Source: Burkholderiaceae bacterium
GTDB lineage: Bacteria; Pseudomonadota; Gammaproteobacteria; Burkholderiales; Burkholderiaceae_A
NCBI GenBank assembly: GCA_018882795.1
Contig: VERJ01000001.1
Span: 83,461-147,460, forward strand
DNA: 64,000 bases
Reading direction: 5' to 3'
How positions within the stretch are numbered: the first letter of the stretch is position 1; each line of letters starts with the position of its first letter. Below, piece by piece: positions 44,100 to 53,221 of the stretch. Under the pieces are notes generated by a model, which was not told where the DNA came from, did no database searches, and worked only from the letters and a program-made list of their open reading frames with translations. A program made the position numbers and the translations under genes.

Positions 44100-44876
44100 T
44101 TAATTGACCAACAAGCCCTGACGGATCAGTCGAAACGGTGCTTCGAGCGAGCGCTGCACGAATTCCGGCAGGTCTGGCAGCACAATGATCAAGACCAAAA
44201 AGGCCAACGGTACGGTGATGGCAAAGCCAACGGAAAAGAGGTTGAACTGTGGGCTCGTGCGGGCCAGGATCGCCTGGATCACATAAAAAAGCAGGTACAC
44301 CACGATCGATGGCAGAGAGAGCAACAGCCCCAGCTGAAAAGCCCGGGCGATCATGCCCGTGACCGCCGGAAGCGTCCAAACGGCGGGCCACTGGCCGAAA
44401 GGTAGGTTTTTGAAACTCTCCACCAACACCTCCAGCAAGACCAGATGAATGTTCAGCATGAACATCAGCGCAATCGCGGTGAGCCCCAGAAATTCACCCA
44501 TCAGACCTGAGGCGATATTGGGGTCACGGACATAGTTGCTGGCAAAGCTCAGACCCGTTTGAATCGACAGGATCTCGGCTGCCAATTCCACTGCCATCAA
44601 TCCCAGTCGAATCAAAAAACCGATGAACACACCGATCAGCAATTCGATGCCAGCCGCCACAAAGGTTGGCGGCGCCAATCCGAATGCCTTTGCCTGAGGT
44701 ACTAACCCCGGCAGAATCGAGATCGCAATCAACAGGGCCACCATCAGCCGCAGCCGCATGGGAAAGGCACGAAACGCAAAGAGTGGCATGGAGAGAAACA
44801 TGCCGAAGATCCGCAGGGAGACGAGCATCAGGCCAGTGGCCCACTGCATAAAGAAATCGGCGGTAATGGTCAGCAT
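44100..44876 (-). CDS. fliR: Flagellar type III export protein FliR
   Basis: At 258 residues with five to six membrane helices this matches FliR, part of the FliPQR export gate. Recognisable parts are ISILPGLVPQAK, LIGVFIGFLIRLGLMAVELA and the C-terminal LPEFVQRSLEAPFRLIRQGL. It follows fliQ by 39 bp. Confidence 0.97.
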   Translation of the reverse strand: MLTITADFFMQWATGLMLVSLRIFGMFLSMPLFAFRAFPMRLRLMVALLIAISILPGLVPQAKAFGLAPPTFVAAGIELLIGVFIGFLIRLGLMAVELAAEILSIQTGLSFASNYVRDPNIASGLMGEFLGLTAIALMFMLNIHLVLLEVLVESFKNLPFGQWPAVWTLPAVTGMIARAFQLGLLLSLPSIVVYLLFYVIQAILARTSPQFNLFSVGFAITVPLAFLVLIIVLPDLPEFVQRSLEAPFRLIRQGLLVN

Positions 44877-44915
44877 GAGCGGTCAGTGCGCGGCGCTTTG
44901 AGCCCGATGCGGCCC

Positions 44916-45185
44916 TTAACTCATGATGCTCGGGATACGCAGGATGATTTCGCGCAGATAGTCGGAGAACAATGCCAATAAAGCGGGCCCAGCCACCAGA
45001 ATCACCAGCACCATCACAATGATCTTGGGCACAAAGGCGACCGTTGTTTCGTTTAACTGGGTTGCGGCCTGCAAGATGCCAATGATCAGACCCACAATCA
45101 GCAATGCCAACAGAATCGGGCCACTCAGAATGAGTGCCATGCGCAAGGCCTGAAACACCAGCTCAATGACAAAGGTGGCGTCCAT
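44916..45185 (-). CDS. fliQ: Flagellar type III export protein FliQ
   Basis: This 89-residue protein has two membrane helices and the family motif LIVGLIIGILQAATQLNETT, then FVPKI. It is the small subunit of the export gate complex with FliP and FliR. Its start ATG overlaps the end of fliP by one base. Confidence 0.98.
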   Translation of the reverse strand: MDATFVIELVFQALRMALILSGPILLALLIVGLIIGILQAATQLNETTVAFVPKIIVMVLVILVAGPALLALFSDYLREIILRIPSIMS

Positions 45186-45937
45186 TACAGCCCCCCAACC
45201 ATATAGCTCTCCACCAGTGAGGCCGCCAGCAGGCCCCAGCCATCGGCCATGACAAAGATCAGCAGTTTCAAGGGCAGTGAAAACATCATGGGCGAGACCA
45301 TGACCATACCCAGGGAAGTAAGAATACTTGCGACCGCAAAATCAATGGCTAAAAACGGCAGAAAAATCATGAACCCAATAATGAATCCAGTCTTGATCTC
45401 GGAGATGGCAAATGCAGGAATCAGCACCATGATCGGCACATCTTCTCGAGATTGAATGGGTTTGCCGTGCAGCTTGGCGAACAGGGCCAGGTCATCCTGC
45501 CGCGTCTGCTTGAGCATGAACACTTTCAAAGGCTTACTGCCCTCAGCGACCGCCTGATCGAACGAGAGCTTTTTCTGGGTGTACGGGATGTAGGCGTTAT
45601 CGTAGATCGGGTCCAGCACGCCCGGCTTCATAATAAAAATAGTGAGAAAAATCGATAGGCCCACCAGCACCAGGTTGGGCGGCATGGTGGTCAGACCAAG
45701 GGCCTGCCGCAGCAGTGCAAACACAATCAGGATGCGGGTGAAACTTGTCATGAGCATCAGCGCTGCCGGAATGAAGGTCAGCGCGGTGAGCACAATCAGG
45801 GTCTGCACAGGCACCGAATAGGTGTTACCACTCTGCGTGATGAGTGGCAGTGACTGGGCATAGGCCGTGGCACCAAACAGCAGGACCCCCGACACCAAGG
45901 AAACTGATAGGCAGATTTTCTGAAACCGCGTGATCAT
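45185..45937 (-). CDS. fliP: Flagellar type III export protein FliP
   Basis: The 250-residue protein has a cleavable N-terminal signal (LVSGVLLFGATAYA), as known for FliP, and four membrane helices. The motifs LTSFTRILIVFALLRQALGL and FLPFLAIDFAVASILTSLGM, then MVSPMMFSLPLKLLIFV, are diagnostic. It forms the core of the export gate. Start overlaps the fliO stop by four bases. Confidence 0.98.
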   Translation of the reverse strand: MITRFQKICLSVSLVSGVLLFGATAYAQSLPLITQSGNTYSVPVQTLIVLTALTFIPAALMLMTSFTRILIVFALLRQALGLTTMPPNLVLVGLSIFLTIFIMKPGVLDPIYDNAYIPYTQKKLSFDQAVAEGSKPLKVFMLKQTRQDDLALFAKLHGKPIQSREDVPIMVLIPAFAISEIKTGFIIGFMIFLPFLAIDFAVASILTSLGMVMVSPMMFSLPLKLLIFVMADGWGLLAASLVESYMVGGL

Positions 45938-46482
45938 TTCTTATTCTTTCTAAGCAGTTCCGACAGGCGGGCAGCGAAGTCCACGGGTGCGGGCGAGGCG
46001 GAGAGACCCGCCACTTCCTGCTGCGAGAGCTCGGCAATCAGGCTGATCTGGTTGGCTGTGTGGCCCAGCACATAGACCCGGCCCACCACACTGGCAATCA
46101 CGATCCGCTCACGCGGCCCAAGACTCTGAACCGAGAGGATTCGAATTGAGGAATTGGGCACCGTGGCCGTCATGTTTTTGTGCACCAGCCAGGCCACCAG
46201 CAAGACCACACCAGCCAGCAGCAGCAATGTGATGAAGGTCAGCCAGATCATGCCACCGCCGCTGGAGGCGGGCTGATAGACCGTGGCGGCAATCGATGGC
46301 GCAGCCGGTGCACTGGACTGCGCCTGGGCAAAGGCCAGGCAAGAGATCAGCGACAGAAAAGAAAAAAGCGCGGTCCTTACGGATCGCGCCAAGGAGACCA
46401 ACAATGAAGCTGCTGTTGCCGACTGGGGCGGTGGGGGCTGATGCGATTCTTGGTGGGGAGTGACTTCTTGGTGAATCGGCAT
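45934..46482 (-). CDS. fliO: Flagellar biosynthesis protein FliO
   Basis: The 182-residue protein has an N-terminal His/Gln-rich stretch, a hydrophobic segment (about 40-52) that may be a signal, a second membrane helix (about 79-103) and the FliO C-domain with LSVQSLGPRERIVIASVVGR and YVLGHTANQISLI. FliO helps FliP assemble. It is longer at the N-terminus than usual and the start is uncertain. It lies between fliN and fliP. Confidence 0.88.
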   Translation of the reverse strand: MPIHQEVTPHQESHQPPPPQSATAASLLVSLARSVRTALFSFLSLISCLAFAQAQSSAPAAPSIAATVYQPASSGGGMIWLTFITLLLLAGVVLLVAWLVHKNMTATVPNSSIRILSVQSLGPRERIVIASVVGRVYVLGHTANQISLIAELSQQEVAGLSASPAPVDFAARLSELLRKNKK

Positions 46483-46507
46483 CTGCTGCCCCCTTAATGA
46501 AGATTCT

Positions 46508-46900
46508 TTATCGGTTGATTTTTCTGAGCCTCTCCGCCGGGGTCACGATATCGGTTAACCGGATGCCGTATCGGTCATTGACAATCACCACCTCACCCTG
46601 AGCGATTAGGCAACCGTTGACCACCACCTCTAGCGGTTCGCCCGCAAGCATATCAAGTTCGATGACCGAACCGTAGGACAGGGCCAAAAGATTGCGGATC
46701 TGCATCTTGGCCCGGCCGAGCTCCACCGTGACCTGTACGGGAACATCGACCACCAGATCAATGTCGTTGAGCACGGCGGGCGCTCTGGGGGTGCTGTCGC
46801 CATCCAGCTCGTCATAATCAGCGGCCCGAACGCCGGCCTGGGTGCGCTCTTTCAAGCCTTCGGCCAGGCTATCGCTGCCCGGGGTTGTGTTCTCTGCCAT
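46508..46900 (-). CDS. fliN: Flagellar motor switch protein FliN
   Basis: At 130 residues, with a SpoA domain in the C-terminal 80 residues (DIDLVVDVPVQVTVELGRAK, then LDMLAGEPLEVVVNGCLIAQ and GEVVIVNDRYGIRLTDIV), this is a standard FliN. It builds the lower C ring with FliM and binds FliH during export. The N-terminus is acidic and disordered-looking, as usual. Confidence 0.97.
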   Translation of the reverse strand: MAENTTPGSDSLAEGLKERTQAGVRAADYDELDGDSTPRAPAVLNDIDLVVDVPVQVTVELGRAKMQIRNLLALSYGSVIELDMLAGEPLEVVVNGCLIAQGEVVIVNDRYGIRLTDIVTPAERLRKINR

Positions 46901-46944
46901 GATGATCTTCCTTTCGTTGCTTGCTGCTATCGATTCAAAGTGGG

Positions 46945-48102
46945 TTAAGCGGGATTGGGGCTGCCTGCAGCCGCAGGCGCTACCGTGCCGGGATCACCGC
47001 GCATCGCGGCCTCGAATGTTTCACCTGCGCGTGCCGACTGCCGTTCATAGAGATCACCGCGCTCTTCTGCGCGCATCATGGATGGGCCCAGACGGCCTCG
47101 CTCAAGCGGCGCCTTCAGGTATTCCTCAGGCCGCTGAATGCTCTGCACCTTCACGGCATAGCGGCCATTTTTCACGCCATATTTGCCGCGGATGACAGGC
47201 AGACCATCCACATACACGGTAACGGGATCCACGATTTCAATCGGAATGATCTCGCCCACGGCCATGGAAAGCACATCGCCCAACAACATTTCTTTTCGGG
47301 CCAGCACGGCCACGGCGGTCACTGGTGTGGACTGGACTTCATTTTGCAGCTTATCGACCCAGATCTTGTCGGGCTCTGAGACCAGCTGCATGTTTTCATA
47401 GAGCACACCTTTCAGGGGCTCAAGCACCCAGAACGGGATGCAGAGATCGACATCGCCTTCACGGCCATTGATATCAATGGTGAACTTGGCATGCATCACC
47501 ATCTCTTCAGGGCTGGTGATTTTGGCAAAAGTGAAGTTGGTCTCCTGGCGCATGAAGTCAAACTTCATTTCATGCACGGATTTCCAGGCCTTTTCATACT
47601 CGTTTAAGAGGCCATCCATAATCCGGCGCACAATGCGCAACTCGGTGGCGGTGTATTCCTTCACGCTGGTACGGGGTGCCAGGCGGCCCTCGCCACCAAA
47701 CATATTGTCGATGGCGATATAGATCACGCCCGGATCAATACACCAGCAGCCGGTTCCCTTGAGTGAGCGGATGTTCACGATATTGATGTTCGTGCGCTCA
47801 GGAAAACCGTCGATGAATTTCTTATAGGTCTTCACCATCGGCAGATGAACCCGAACCTCCACCGGGGATCGGATCATGTTGAACAGTGTCAGCCGCACGG
47901 TGCGGGCGAATTTTTCGTGGATCAGCTCCAGGGTGGGCATGCGCCGGCGCGAGAGCTGCTCCAGCTTGTTGAACATGCCCTTCTGATTTTCGACCTTTGC
48001 GCGGTACGCCGGATCCATGTCATCCATGGGATTGCGAGCCTCGTGGGGGACATCGTCCTCCGCCACTGCGGCAGTGTCTTGCGGATTGTCGTTTTCAGCC
48101 AT
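46945..48102 (-). CDS. fliM: Flagellar motor switch protein FliM, lacking the CheY-binding N-terminal motif
   Basis: The 385-residue protein has the middle CheC-like domain (FARTVRLTLFNMIRSPVEV to about 250, including PGVIYIAIDNMFGGEGR) and the C-terminal SpoA domain. The N-terminus starts MAENDNPQDTAAVAEDDVPH and shows no LSQ-EIDALL motif, which in other FliM proteins binds CheY-P. An in-frame TAA lies nine codons upstream of the ATG, and those codons do not encode the motif either. A C-terminal Ala/Pro tail is present. Rotor assembly should be normal, but switching control must differ. Confidence 0.95.
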   Translation of the reverse strand: MAENDNPQDTAAVAEDDVPHEARNPMDDMDPAYRAKVENQKGMFNKLEQLSRRRMPTLELIHEKFARTVRLTLFNMIRSPVEVRVHLPMVKTYKKFIDGFPERTNINIVNIRSLKGTGCWCIDPGVIYIAIDNMFGGEGRLAPRTSVKEYTATELRIVRRIMDGLLNEYEKAWKSVHEMKFDFMRQETNFTFAKITSPEEMVMHAKFTIDINGREGDVDLCIPFWVLEPLKGVLYENMQLVSEPDKIWVDKLQNEVQSTPVTAVAVLARKEMLLGDVLSMAVGEIIPIEIVDPVTVYVDGLPVIRGKYGVKNGRYAVKVQSIQRPEEYLKAPLERGRLGPSMMRAEERGDLYERQSARAGETFEAAMRGDPGTVAPAAAGSPNPA

Positions 48103-48151
48103 GGTAGGTGTGCTCGAACCGATTTCCTGTTATGCGTTCAGCCGCTGTTGA

Positions 48152-48883
48152 TTACTGCATGACCAGGCGATCAAACAGAACGCCCTGGACTGGCAGGTCC
48201 ATTTCAGTGACTTTCCAATATTGGGCGGCAGCCTCAATGGCAGTCTGGCTCAGGCGCTCACCGGCCGTGGTGGTCTTGGGCACTGCGCCGATACGCTCCA
48301 GATTTGCGAGTTCAGCGGATTCAAGACGCTGCTGCAAGATATAGATGGCAGTGAGCTGCGGCTCAATGATGGAATTGATCACCAAAGCGATCTCTTTGGC
48401 CATGGCATTTTTGCCATCTACAGTTGCGAGCTCCTGCATGGTGCGAGAAGAGAGCACCAGAATGATCTTGTCGCGAATCACCGGCAGGAAATTCTTGATC
48501 TTGCCTTCAGTTGCCGCATCACCGGTACGCAGCACGATTGCGGTCTGCAGATAGTGCTCACCACCACGCCCCGGCAAATTCACCGTGAATTCATCCATCT
48601 TGATAAAGCGCGGAGGTTTGTTTTCCTTGCGGAACTCCATCTGCTTTTTCAATTGATATTCCGGAGTGGCCTCCAGCTCGGCCTGCTTACGCTTGGCCTC
48701 GGCCTGGCTCTGCGAGTACATGTAGTAACCCACACCACCCCCGATCACCACGACCGCGCCAAGGATGATGAAGATCAGCTTCTTCTTGCTTTTCTTCGTT
48801 GCGTCACCTTCCGCGGGGGCAGCTGCGGCCACCGATGCAGGCGCCCCTGCAGCTTCTTCTGGGATTGCGATTTCGTCAGCCAT
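48152..48883 (-). CDS. fliL: Flagellar basal body-associated protein FliL
   Basis: The 243-residue protein has a cytoplasmic Ala-rich N-terminus, one membrane helix (about 35-56, LIFIILGAVVVIGGGVGYYM) and a periplasmic FliL domain with PPRFIKMDEFTVNLPGRGGE and LRTGDAATEGKIKNFLPVIRD. FliL surrounds the stator. A C-terminal extension of about 60 residues goes beyond the typical end. It lies between fliK (61 bp) and fliM. Confidence 0.93.
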   Translation of the reverse strand: MADEIAIPEEAAGAPASVAAAAPAEGDATKKSKKKLIFIILGAVVVIGGGVGYYMYSQSQAEAKRKQAELEATPEYQLKKQMEFRKENKPPRFIKMDEFTVNLPGRGGEHYLQTAIVLRTGDAATEGKIKNFLPVIRDKIILVLSSRTMQELATVDGKNAMAKEIALVINSIIEPQLTAIYILQQRLESAELANLERIGAVPKTTTAGERLSQTAIEAAAQYWKVTEMDLPVQGVLFDRLVMQ

Positions 48884-48944
48884 GATGCTCTCTCACTTAT
48901 GTTGTCTGTTGTCTCGAATCAATATCTCGGATGTAACTTGAAGG

Positions 48945-50561
48945 TTAGGCTACCAAATGGATGCCGTCATCGGCAGTAATCGACCCACGCGCATTCGGCG
49001 CGCTCCCCGCGACCGTGGTCAGCGAGGAGGATCGACCACCATCACGCTCACGGCTGCCATTACCCCCAGATCGGCCAAATTGGCCCTGATCGAAGGCCTG
49101 TGCAGCGCTATTTGAGTCATTACGCTCGCGCATCTCCAAGTTCAGTGCAAGTCCCATCTGGGCCATGTCTTGGCGCAGAAAATGGGCGCTGCTCTCCAGG
49201 CGTGCTTTCATGGCGTCGGTCAGACCCTCCACCACCAGCGAAGCGCGTCCAGCACCATCCAACTGCAGATCCAGGCGGATCGGGCCCTGATTCGGCGGGG
49301 TCACTTCCAGCACAGCGCGGCCGCCCCCTTGTTTGGTGAGCTTGAGCACCTCGACGTTGAGCGGACCAGAGCCTAGCGAGGCACGGGTGGCCTCCAGCCG
49401 ACTCTCTGTGCGGGCAGATTCAGCACTTTGTGCAGCAGCCGTTCCGGTCGTGGCATCCACGCGTTGCGCCGATTGACGCGCCGTCTCTGCTGCTGCAGCT
49501 ACACCCTCTGCGTTGGCCTTGGCCACAACCACGACATTGCCCACATCACCCGCCAGATCGCCTGCGGCAGAGTTCTCTTTGCTGATCTCCACCACCGGCT
49601 GCTGAGATTTGGAAGCTGCTGCCGCAGCAAGCGCGGCCGATTGGGATGACTGCTGCTGAGACGGATGATCTGCAGATGCATCGGCACCGCCCGAGTGGGC
49701 CTGGGCGCTATTGTTTGAAACGGCAACACCGGACGCCACATTGGCGCTCACGGGGGTTGATCCCGTCGTGCCGTTTTGGGTCATCCCTGTCACGGCAGCC
49801 CCTGCGTTTTGGACAGAGGCTGCATCATCGACAGCCTCAACAGACGCTTTCACCGACTTCGTGACGGCTGGAGCATCGGCCTGAACCGAGGTCTGCACCG
49901 TTAAGGCTGCGGTAGCGATCACCGGATTCTGATCAGACCCTTCGGTCACCTGGGCTGGCTGTATCTCTGAGGTTAACGATTCATCAACGACGACAGCGGC
50001 CACCGCGCCCGACTCGGCACCCACCAAAGCCTCAGGGGTTTCGGCAAGCAAGGCCAGTTCACTGGCACTTGGCGCTGACACTGTGATACCGGTGGCGGAC
50101 TCAATCGACGCATCGGCTGCGAGCTGGGAAACCCCATTGGCAGCCATTTGGGCGGCGGCTAGGGTCGCCGCATCAACAACGGCCACGCCATCCTGAACAG
50201 CCCCGTTGACCGCGGCAAAGGTTGCCATCACGGCGCCCTGAAATGCTGGATCGAAAGGCAAATTCTGCCCATTTGCCATGAGCAATGCCGCATCGGTGGC
50301 GGCCTGGGCCTGCGGAAGGATCTGATCTGACAGAGACTGGGCCATGGCAGCGGCCTGCTGGGCCTCCAGCGCGGCCAAAGCGGCAGCAAATTCGCCTGCA
50401 AACTGGTTTTCCGGGGTGCCTGAGCCCGCCTGGCCAGCGGCCGCGGCCACTGCCTCGGCTGAAAAGCCGGCCATCAGTGGGTCAACGGCTCCAGCCTGGC
50501 CTGCAGATGCTGCCGCTGCGCTTGAACCGCCTAAAACTTGCATGGATGCCATGACGTTCAA
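48945..50561 (-). CDS. fliK: Flagellar hook-length control protein FliK
   Basis: The 538-residue protein has a long Ala/Gln/Ser-rich disordered N-terminal part and a C-terminal Flg_hook domain (about 415-500) with GGGRAVLEVTPPNQGPIRLD, LVVEGLTDAMKARLESS and LRQDMAQMGLALNLEM. It acts as a molecular ruler and switches FlhB specificity. A sigma-54-like promoter lies just upstream. A second FliK-like protein is encoded at 59605-60501. Confidence 0.92.
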   Translation of the reverse strand: MNVMASMQVLGGSSAAAASAGQAGAVDPLMAGFSAEAVAAAAGQAGSGTPENQFAGEFAAALAALEAQQAAAMAQSLSDQILPQAQAATDAALLMANGQNLPFDPAFQGAVMATFAAVNGAVQDGVAVVDAATLAAAQMAANGVSQLAADASIESATGITVSAPSASELALLAETPEALVGAESGAVAAVVVDESLTSEIQPAQVTEGSDQNPVIATAALTVQTSVQADAPAVTKSVKASVEAVDDAASVQNAGAAVTGMTQNGTTGSTPVSANVASGVAVSNNSAQAHSGGADASADHPSQQQSSQSAALAAAAASKSQQPVVEISKENSAAGDLAGDVGNVVVVAKANAEGVAAAAETARQSAQRVDATTGTAAAQSAESARTESRLEATRASLGSGPLNVEVLKLTKQGGGRAVLEVTPPNQGPIRLDLQLDGAGRASLVVEGLTDAMKARLESSAHFLRQDMAQMGLALNLEMRERNDSNSAAQAFDQGQFGRSGGNGSRERDGGRSSSLTTVAGSAPNARGSITADDGIHLVA

Positions 50562-50587
50562 CCTCTTTTAAGAGAAAGTGAACCGTA

Positions 50588-51046
50588 CTAAGCATCTTTC
50601 GTGCCAGTCTCCTTTGAAAACGGGCTTTTACGGTGAGAAAAGGCATCTTCGATTTCCTGCCACTCGGCCTGCTGCTCTTCCTGCTGGGCCTCTTTTTTGC
50701 GCCGCGCGACAGCGCGATCCAGGCCCTGGCTCTTCATTTTGGCCGCCAGTGCTGCCTTATTGGCATTTTGCAGTTCCCGGTGAAGGTGTGCGGACGCTAA
50801 CTCCTGCTCCTTGGCACCCGCCAAGAGTTTGGAACGAAAGGCCATGGTGTCGCGCAGCAAGGCGACCGATATGCCCTGCTGTCCCATCTGCATGGCAGCA
50901 TCGCCGTATTCATCAGCGTACTGAATAACCTGCTCGTTAAGATCCTTGGCCTTGGCGAACTCGCTGGCAATGCGACGGGCCTTGGCCATGGCCATATCCT
51001 GGCGCACCTTGGCCAATCGGGCCATCGCGCTCATGGCGCGACTCAT
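50588..51046 (-). CDS. fliJ: Flagellar export chaperone FliJ
   Basis: This 152-residue protein is almost entirely helical with heptad-like patterns (coiled coil), as expected of FliJ, which inserts into the FliI hexamer and activates the export gate. The central stretch LLRDTMAFRSKLLAGAKEQE and the C-terminal region rich in Lys/Glu fit the family. Assignment rests mainly on position between fliI and fliK plus size and coiled-coil character. Confidence 0.88.
   Translation of the reverse strand: MSRAMSAMARLAKVRQDMAMAKARRIASEFAKAKDLNEQVIQYADEYGDAAMQMGQQGISVALLRDTMAFRSKLLAGAKEQELASAHLHRELQNANKAALAAKMKSQGLDRAVARRKKEAQQEEQQAEWQEIEDAFSHRKSPFSKETGTKDA
50589..50607 (-). promoter_or_regulatory. Sigma-54 promoter upstream of fliK
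   Basis: The minus strand reads CTGGCACGAAAGATGCTTA, with GG and GC ten bases apart and a single mismatch (ATGC for TTGC) to the -24/-12 consensus. It overlaps the last codons of fliJ, and transcription would start near 50580, about 20 bases before the fliK ATG. Confidence 0.8.
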
Positions 51047-51068
51047 TTAGCCACCCCCAGCAGCCCAC

Positions 51069-52457
51069 TCATTTGGGTCCGCCCACCATGGCAGCGATTT
51101 TCATCAGCTCTGAGAGCGAGTTCTCCATGCCGTGGGCATCATCGGCATCCTGCTGAAGATACTTTTGAATTTGTGGCCAGAGCTTTACCGCCATGTCGAA
51201 TTCAGGATCTCCGCCCGGCACATAGGCACCCATCGACAAAAGCTCCCGGCCACGCATGTACTTGGAAACCAGCATCTTCATTTTCCGGGCAGCCATCTGA
51301 TGTTCCTTGCTCGTAACCTTGGGCATTACTCGGGAGATCGATTTCTCAATATCGATTGCCGGATAGTGGCCGCTGTCGGCGAGCTCCCGGGAGAGAAAAA
51401 TATGGCCATCCAAAATGCCACGGGCCGTATCGGCCACAGGATCGTGCACATCATCGCCTTCCAACAAAATGGTGTAGAAGGCGGTAATTGATGCGTCTTC
51501 GCGGGCACCATTGCCCACGCGCTCAACCAATTCCGGCATCTTGGCAAATACGCTGGGTGTATAGCCACGGGATACCGGCGCCTCGCCAAGACTCAGACCA
51601 ATCTCACGTTGGGCCATGGCAAATCGTGTCAATGAATCCAGAATCAGCACCACGTGCTTGCCCTGATCACGAAACCAAGTGGCCACATCGGTGGCGTAAT
51701 AAGCACCGCGCACACGTGCCAGGGGCGATGCATCCGCAGGCGCTGCCACCACCACCGAGCGATGCATGGCGTTCTCACCCAACACATCGACACAGAATTC
51801 ACGCACCTCTCGGCCGCGCTCACCCACCAAACCAATCACCATCACATCCGCCACGCAGTTACGGGCCAGCATGCCCAGCATCACACTTTTGCCCACGCCT
51901 GAGCCAGCAAAAATGCCAACACGCTGACCACGGCCCACCGTTAATGCGCCATTGATGGCACGAATACCGGAGTCCATGGGCTCGTGAATCGGCGCCCGAT
52001 GCAGTGGATTGACACGACGCGTGGGCACGCCGGGAATGCCGTGGGTATCGATACCTTTGCCATCAATGGGCCGGCCGAATCCATCCACGATACGGCCCAA
52101 CAGACTCTGGCCCAGGGGCAACACCCCTGCGGCCTGCTGGACCTTGAATGCGGCGCCTTCGTAATAGGGTGTGCCGAGCGGATAGACCGGCGCTCCAGGC
52201 GAAATACTGTCCACCGGATCAACCGGCATCAGATAAGTGGTGGCGCCATTAAATCCGATGCACTCCGCCTCGACAGCCTGCTCGCCACCAAGGTTAATCG
52301 TGGCGCGATCACCGATCGTCATGGGCAGGCCCTGGACTTCATAAAGGAGTCCCGAGACACGCACCAGTCGACCCTCCCGGACCGACTGCGGCATGATGTT
52401 GAGCCGTGCGGAATACGCGGCAAGCCGCTGCAAAGATTGGCTATTCTGTGGATGCAT
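51069..52457 (-). CDS. fliI: Flagellum-specific ATP synthase FliI
   Basis: The protein has the full F1-like FliI sequence: Walker A GIFAGSGVGKSVMLGMLARN, the conserved VIGLVGERGREVREF and ILDSLTRFAMAQREIGLSLG, and the end AAMVGG. It is the ATPase that energises substrate release at the export gate. The frame extends to 52508, but the ATG at 52457 (MHPQNSQSLQRLAAYSARLN) gives the normal N-terminus of 462 residues and overlaps fliH by only 17 bases. Confidence 0.96.
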   Translation of the reverse strand: MHPQNSQSLQRLAAYSARLNIMPQSVREGRLVRVSGLLYEVQGLPMTIGDRATINLGGEQAVEAECIGFNGATTYLMPVDPVDSISPGAPVYPLGTPYYEGAAFKVQQAAGVLPLGQSLLGRIVDGFGRPIDGKGIDTHGIPGVPTRRVNPLHRAPIHEPMDSGIRAINGALTVGRGQRVGIFAGSGVGKSVMLGMLARNCVADVMVIGLVGERGREVREFCVDVLGENAMHRSVVVAAPADASPLARVRGAYYATDVATWFRDQGKHVVLILDSLTRFAMAQREIGLSLGEAPVSRGYTPSVFAKMPELVERVGNGAREDASITAFYTILLEGDDVHDPVADTARGILDGHIFLSRELADSGHYPAIDIEKSISRVMPKVTSKEHQMAARKMKMLVSKYMRGRELLSMGAYVPGGDPEFDMAVKLWPQIQKYLQQDADDAHGMENSLSELMKIAAMVGGPK

Positions 52458-53193
52458 CGAGACCGAGGGCCGTGCGTACCAGAGCCCTGCGGGCCTGATC
52501 GCCAACATTTAGGCGCGTGCCCTGTGCCTCGACATAGGCATGGCCTGGCGGCACATTTTCATCAAAGACCAGAGTGCATTTGAAGGGCAGGCCCGGATCA
52601 TCCAAAGCCCGCTTCCATGAATCGAGTTCCTCCTGGCGAATACGGAAAAATAATTTCTCGCCTGGTTTGGGCAGACGCATCAGAGCCTCCTGCACCGCGC
52701 TCACAAAAGGCGCCCGGTCCATGCCCTCTTTGCCCGAAAGCCGCTCACCCACCCGATAGGCGAGCTCCACCATCGGTTCACCCATCGCGGCAGGCAGCTC
52801 GTTGATGGCTTCCAGCAGCGTGTTGAGCGCTGTCGTGAGCCGTTCTATCTCGGCCTTCGACTGCTCGTAGCCGGTTTTATAACCTTCCTCGTGGCCTTTT
52901 TGCATGCCCTCCAGGTGGCCGGCAGCAAATCCTTCCTGCTTGCCTTCGGCATAACCGGTCTCGTGGCCCGACTCCATGCCTAGCCGTGCGGCTTCCGCAC
53001 GAATGGCCTCGACTTCATCCACAGTGGGCAGAGGTGCACGTGGCACCTCCGTTTTTGGTCGTGGATCAAATGAGGGCGGCTTCCATACCCGCAGCGATGC
53101 GGTGAGCTCTTTTTCCAGCTCGGCCTCTTCCGCCGCACGACGCGCGCGGCTTTCTTCTGCCGCCTTGTAGACCGAATCCAGTGAATACGCCAT
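52441..53193 (-). CDS. fliH: Flagellar export regulator FliH
   Basis: The 250-residue protein has a charged helical N-terminus. A run of GxxxG repeats typical of FliH follows (about 72-108, e.g. GHETGYAEGKQEGFAAGH), then the C-terminal domain that binds FliI. FliH inhibits FliI and docks it to FliN. The gene overlaps the start of fliI and follows fliG by 28 bp. Confidence 0.95.
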   Translation of the reverse strand: MAYSLDSVYKAAEESRARRAAEEAELEKELTASLRVWKPPSFDPRPKTEVPRAPLPTVDEVEAIRAEAARLGMESGHETGYAEGKQEGFAAGHLEGMQKGHEEGYKTGYEQSKAEIERLTTALNTLLEAINELPAAMGEPMVELAYRVGERLSGKEGMDRAPFVSAVQEALMRLPKPGEKLFFRIRQEELDSWKRALDDPGLPFKCTLVFDENVPPGHAYVEAQGTRLNVGDQARRALVRTALGLDASTE

Positions 53194-53221
53194 GAGTCAA
53201 TCAGGCAGGCAGGGCGCGCGA

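Noticed and set aside
48221-48979. 252-codon plus-strand frame opposite fliL
   Set aside because: fliL has a membrane helix and family motifs; the antisense frame extends into the intergenic gap with no start signal.
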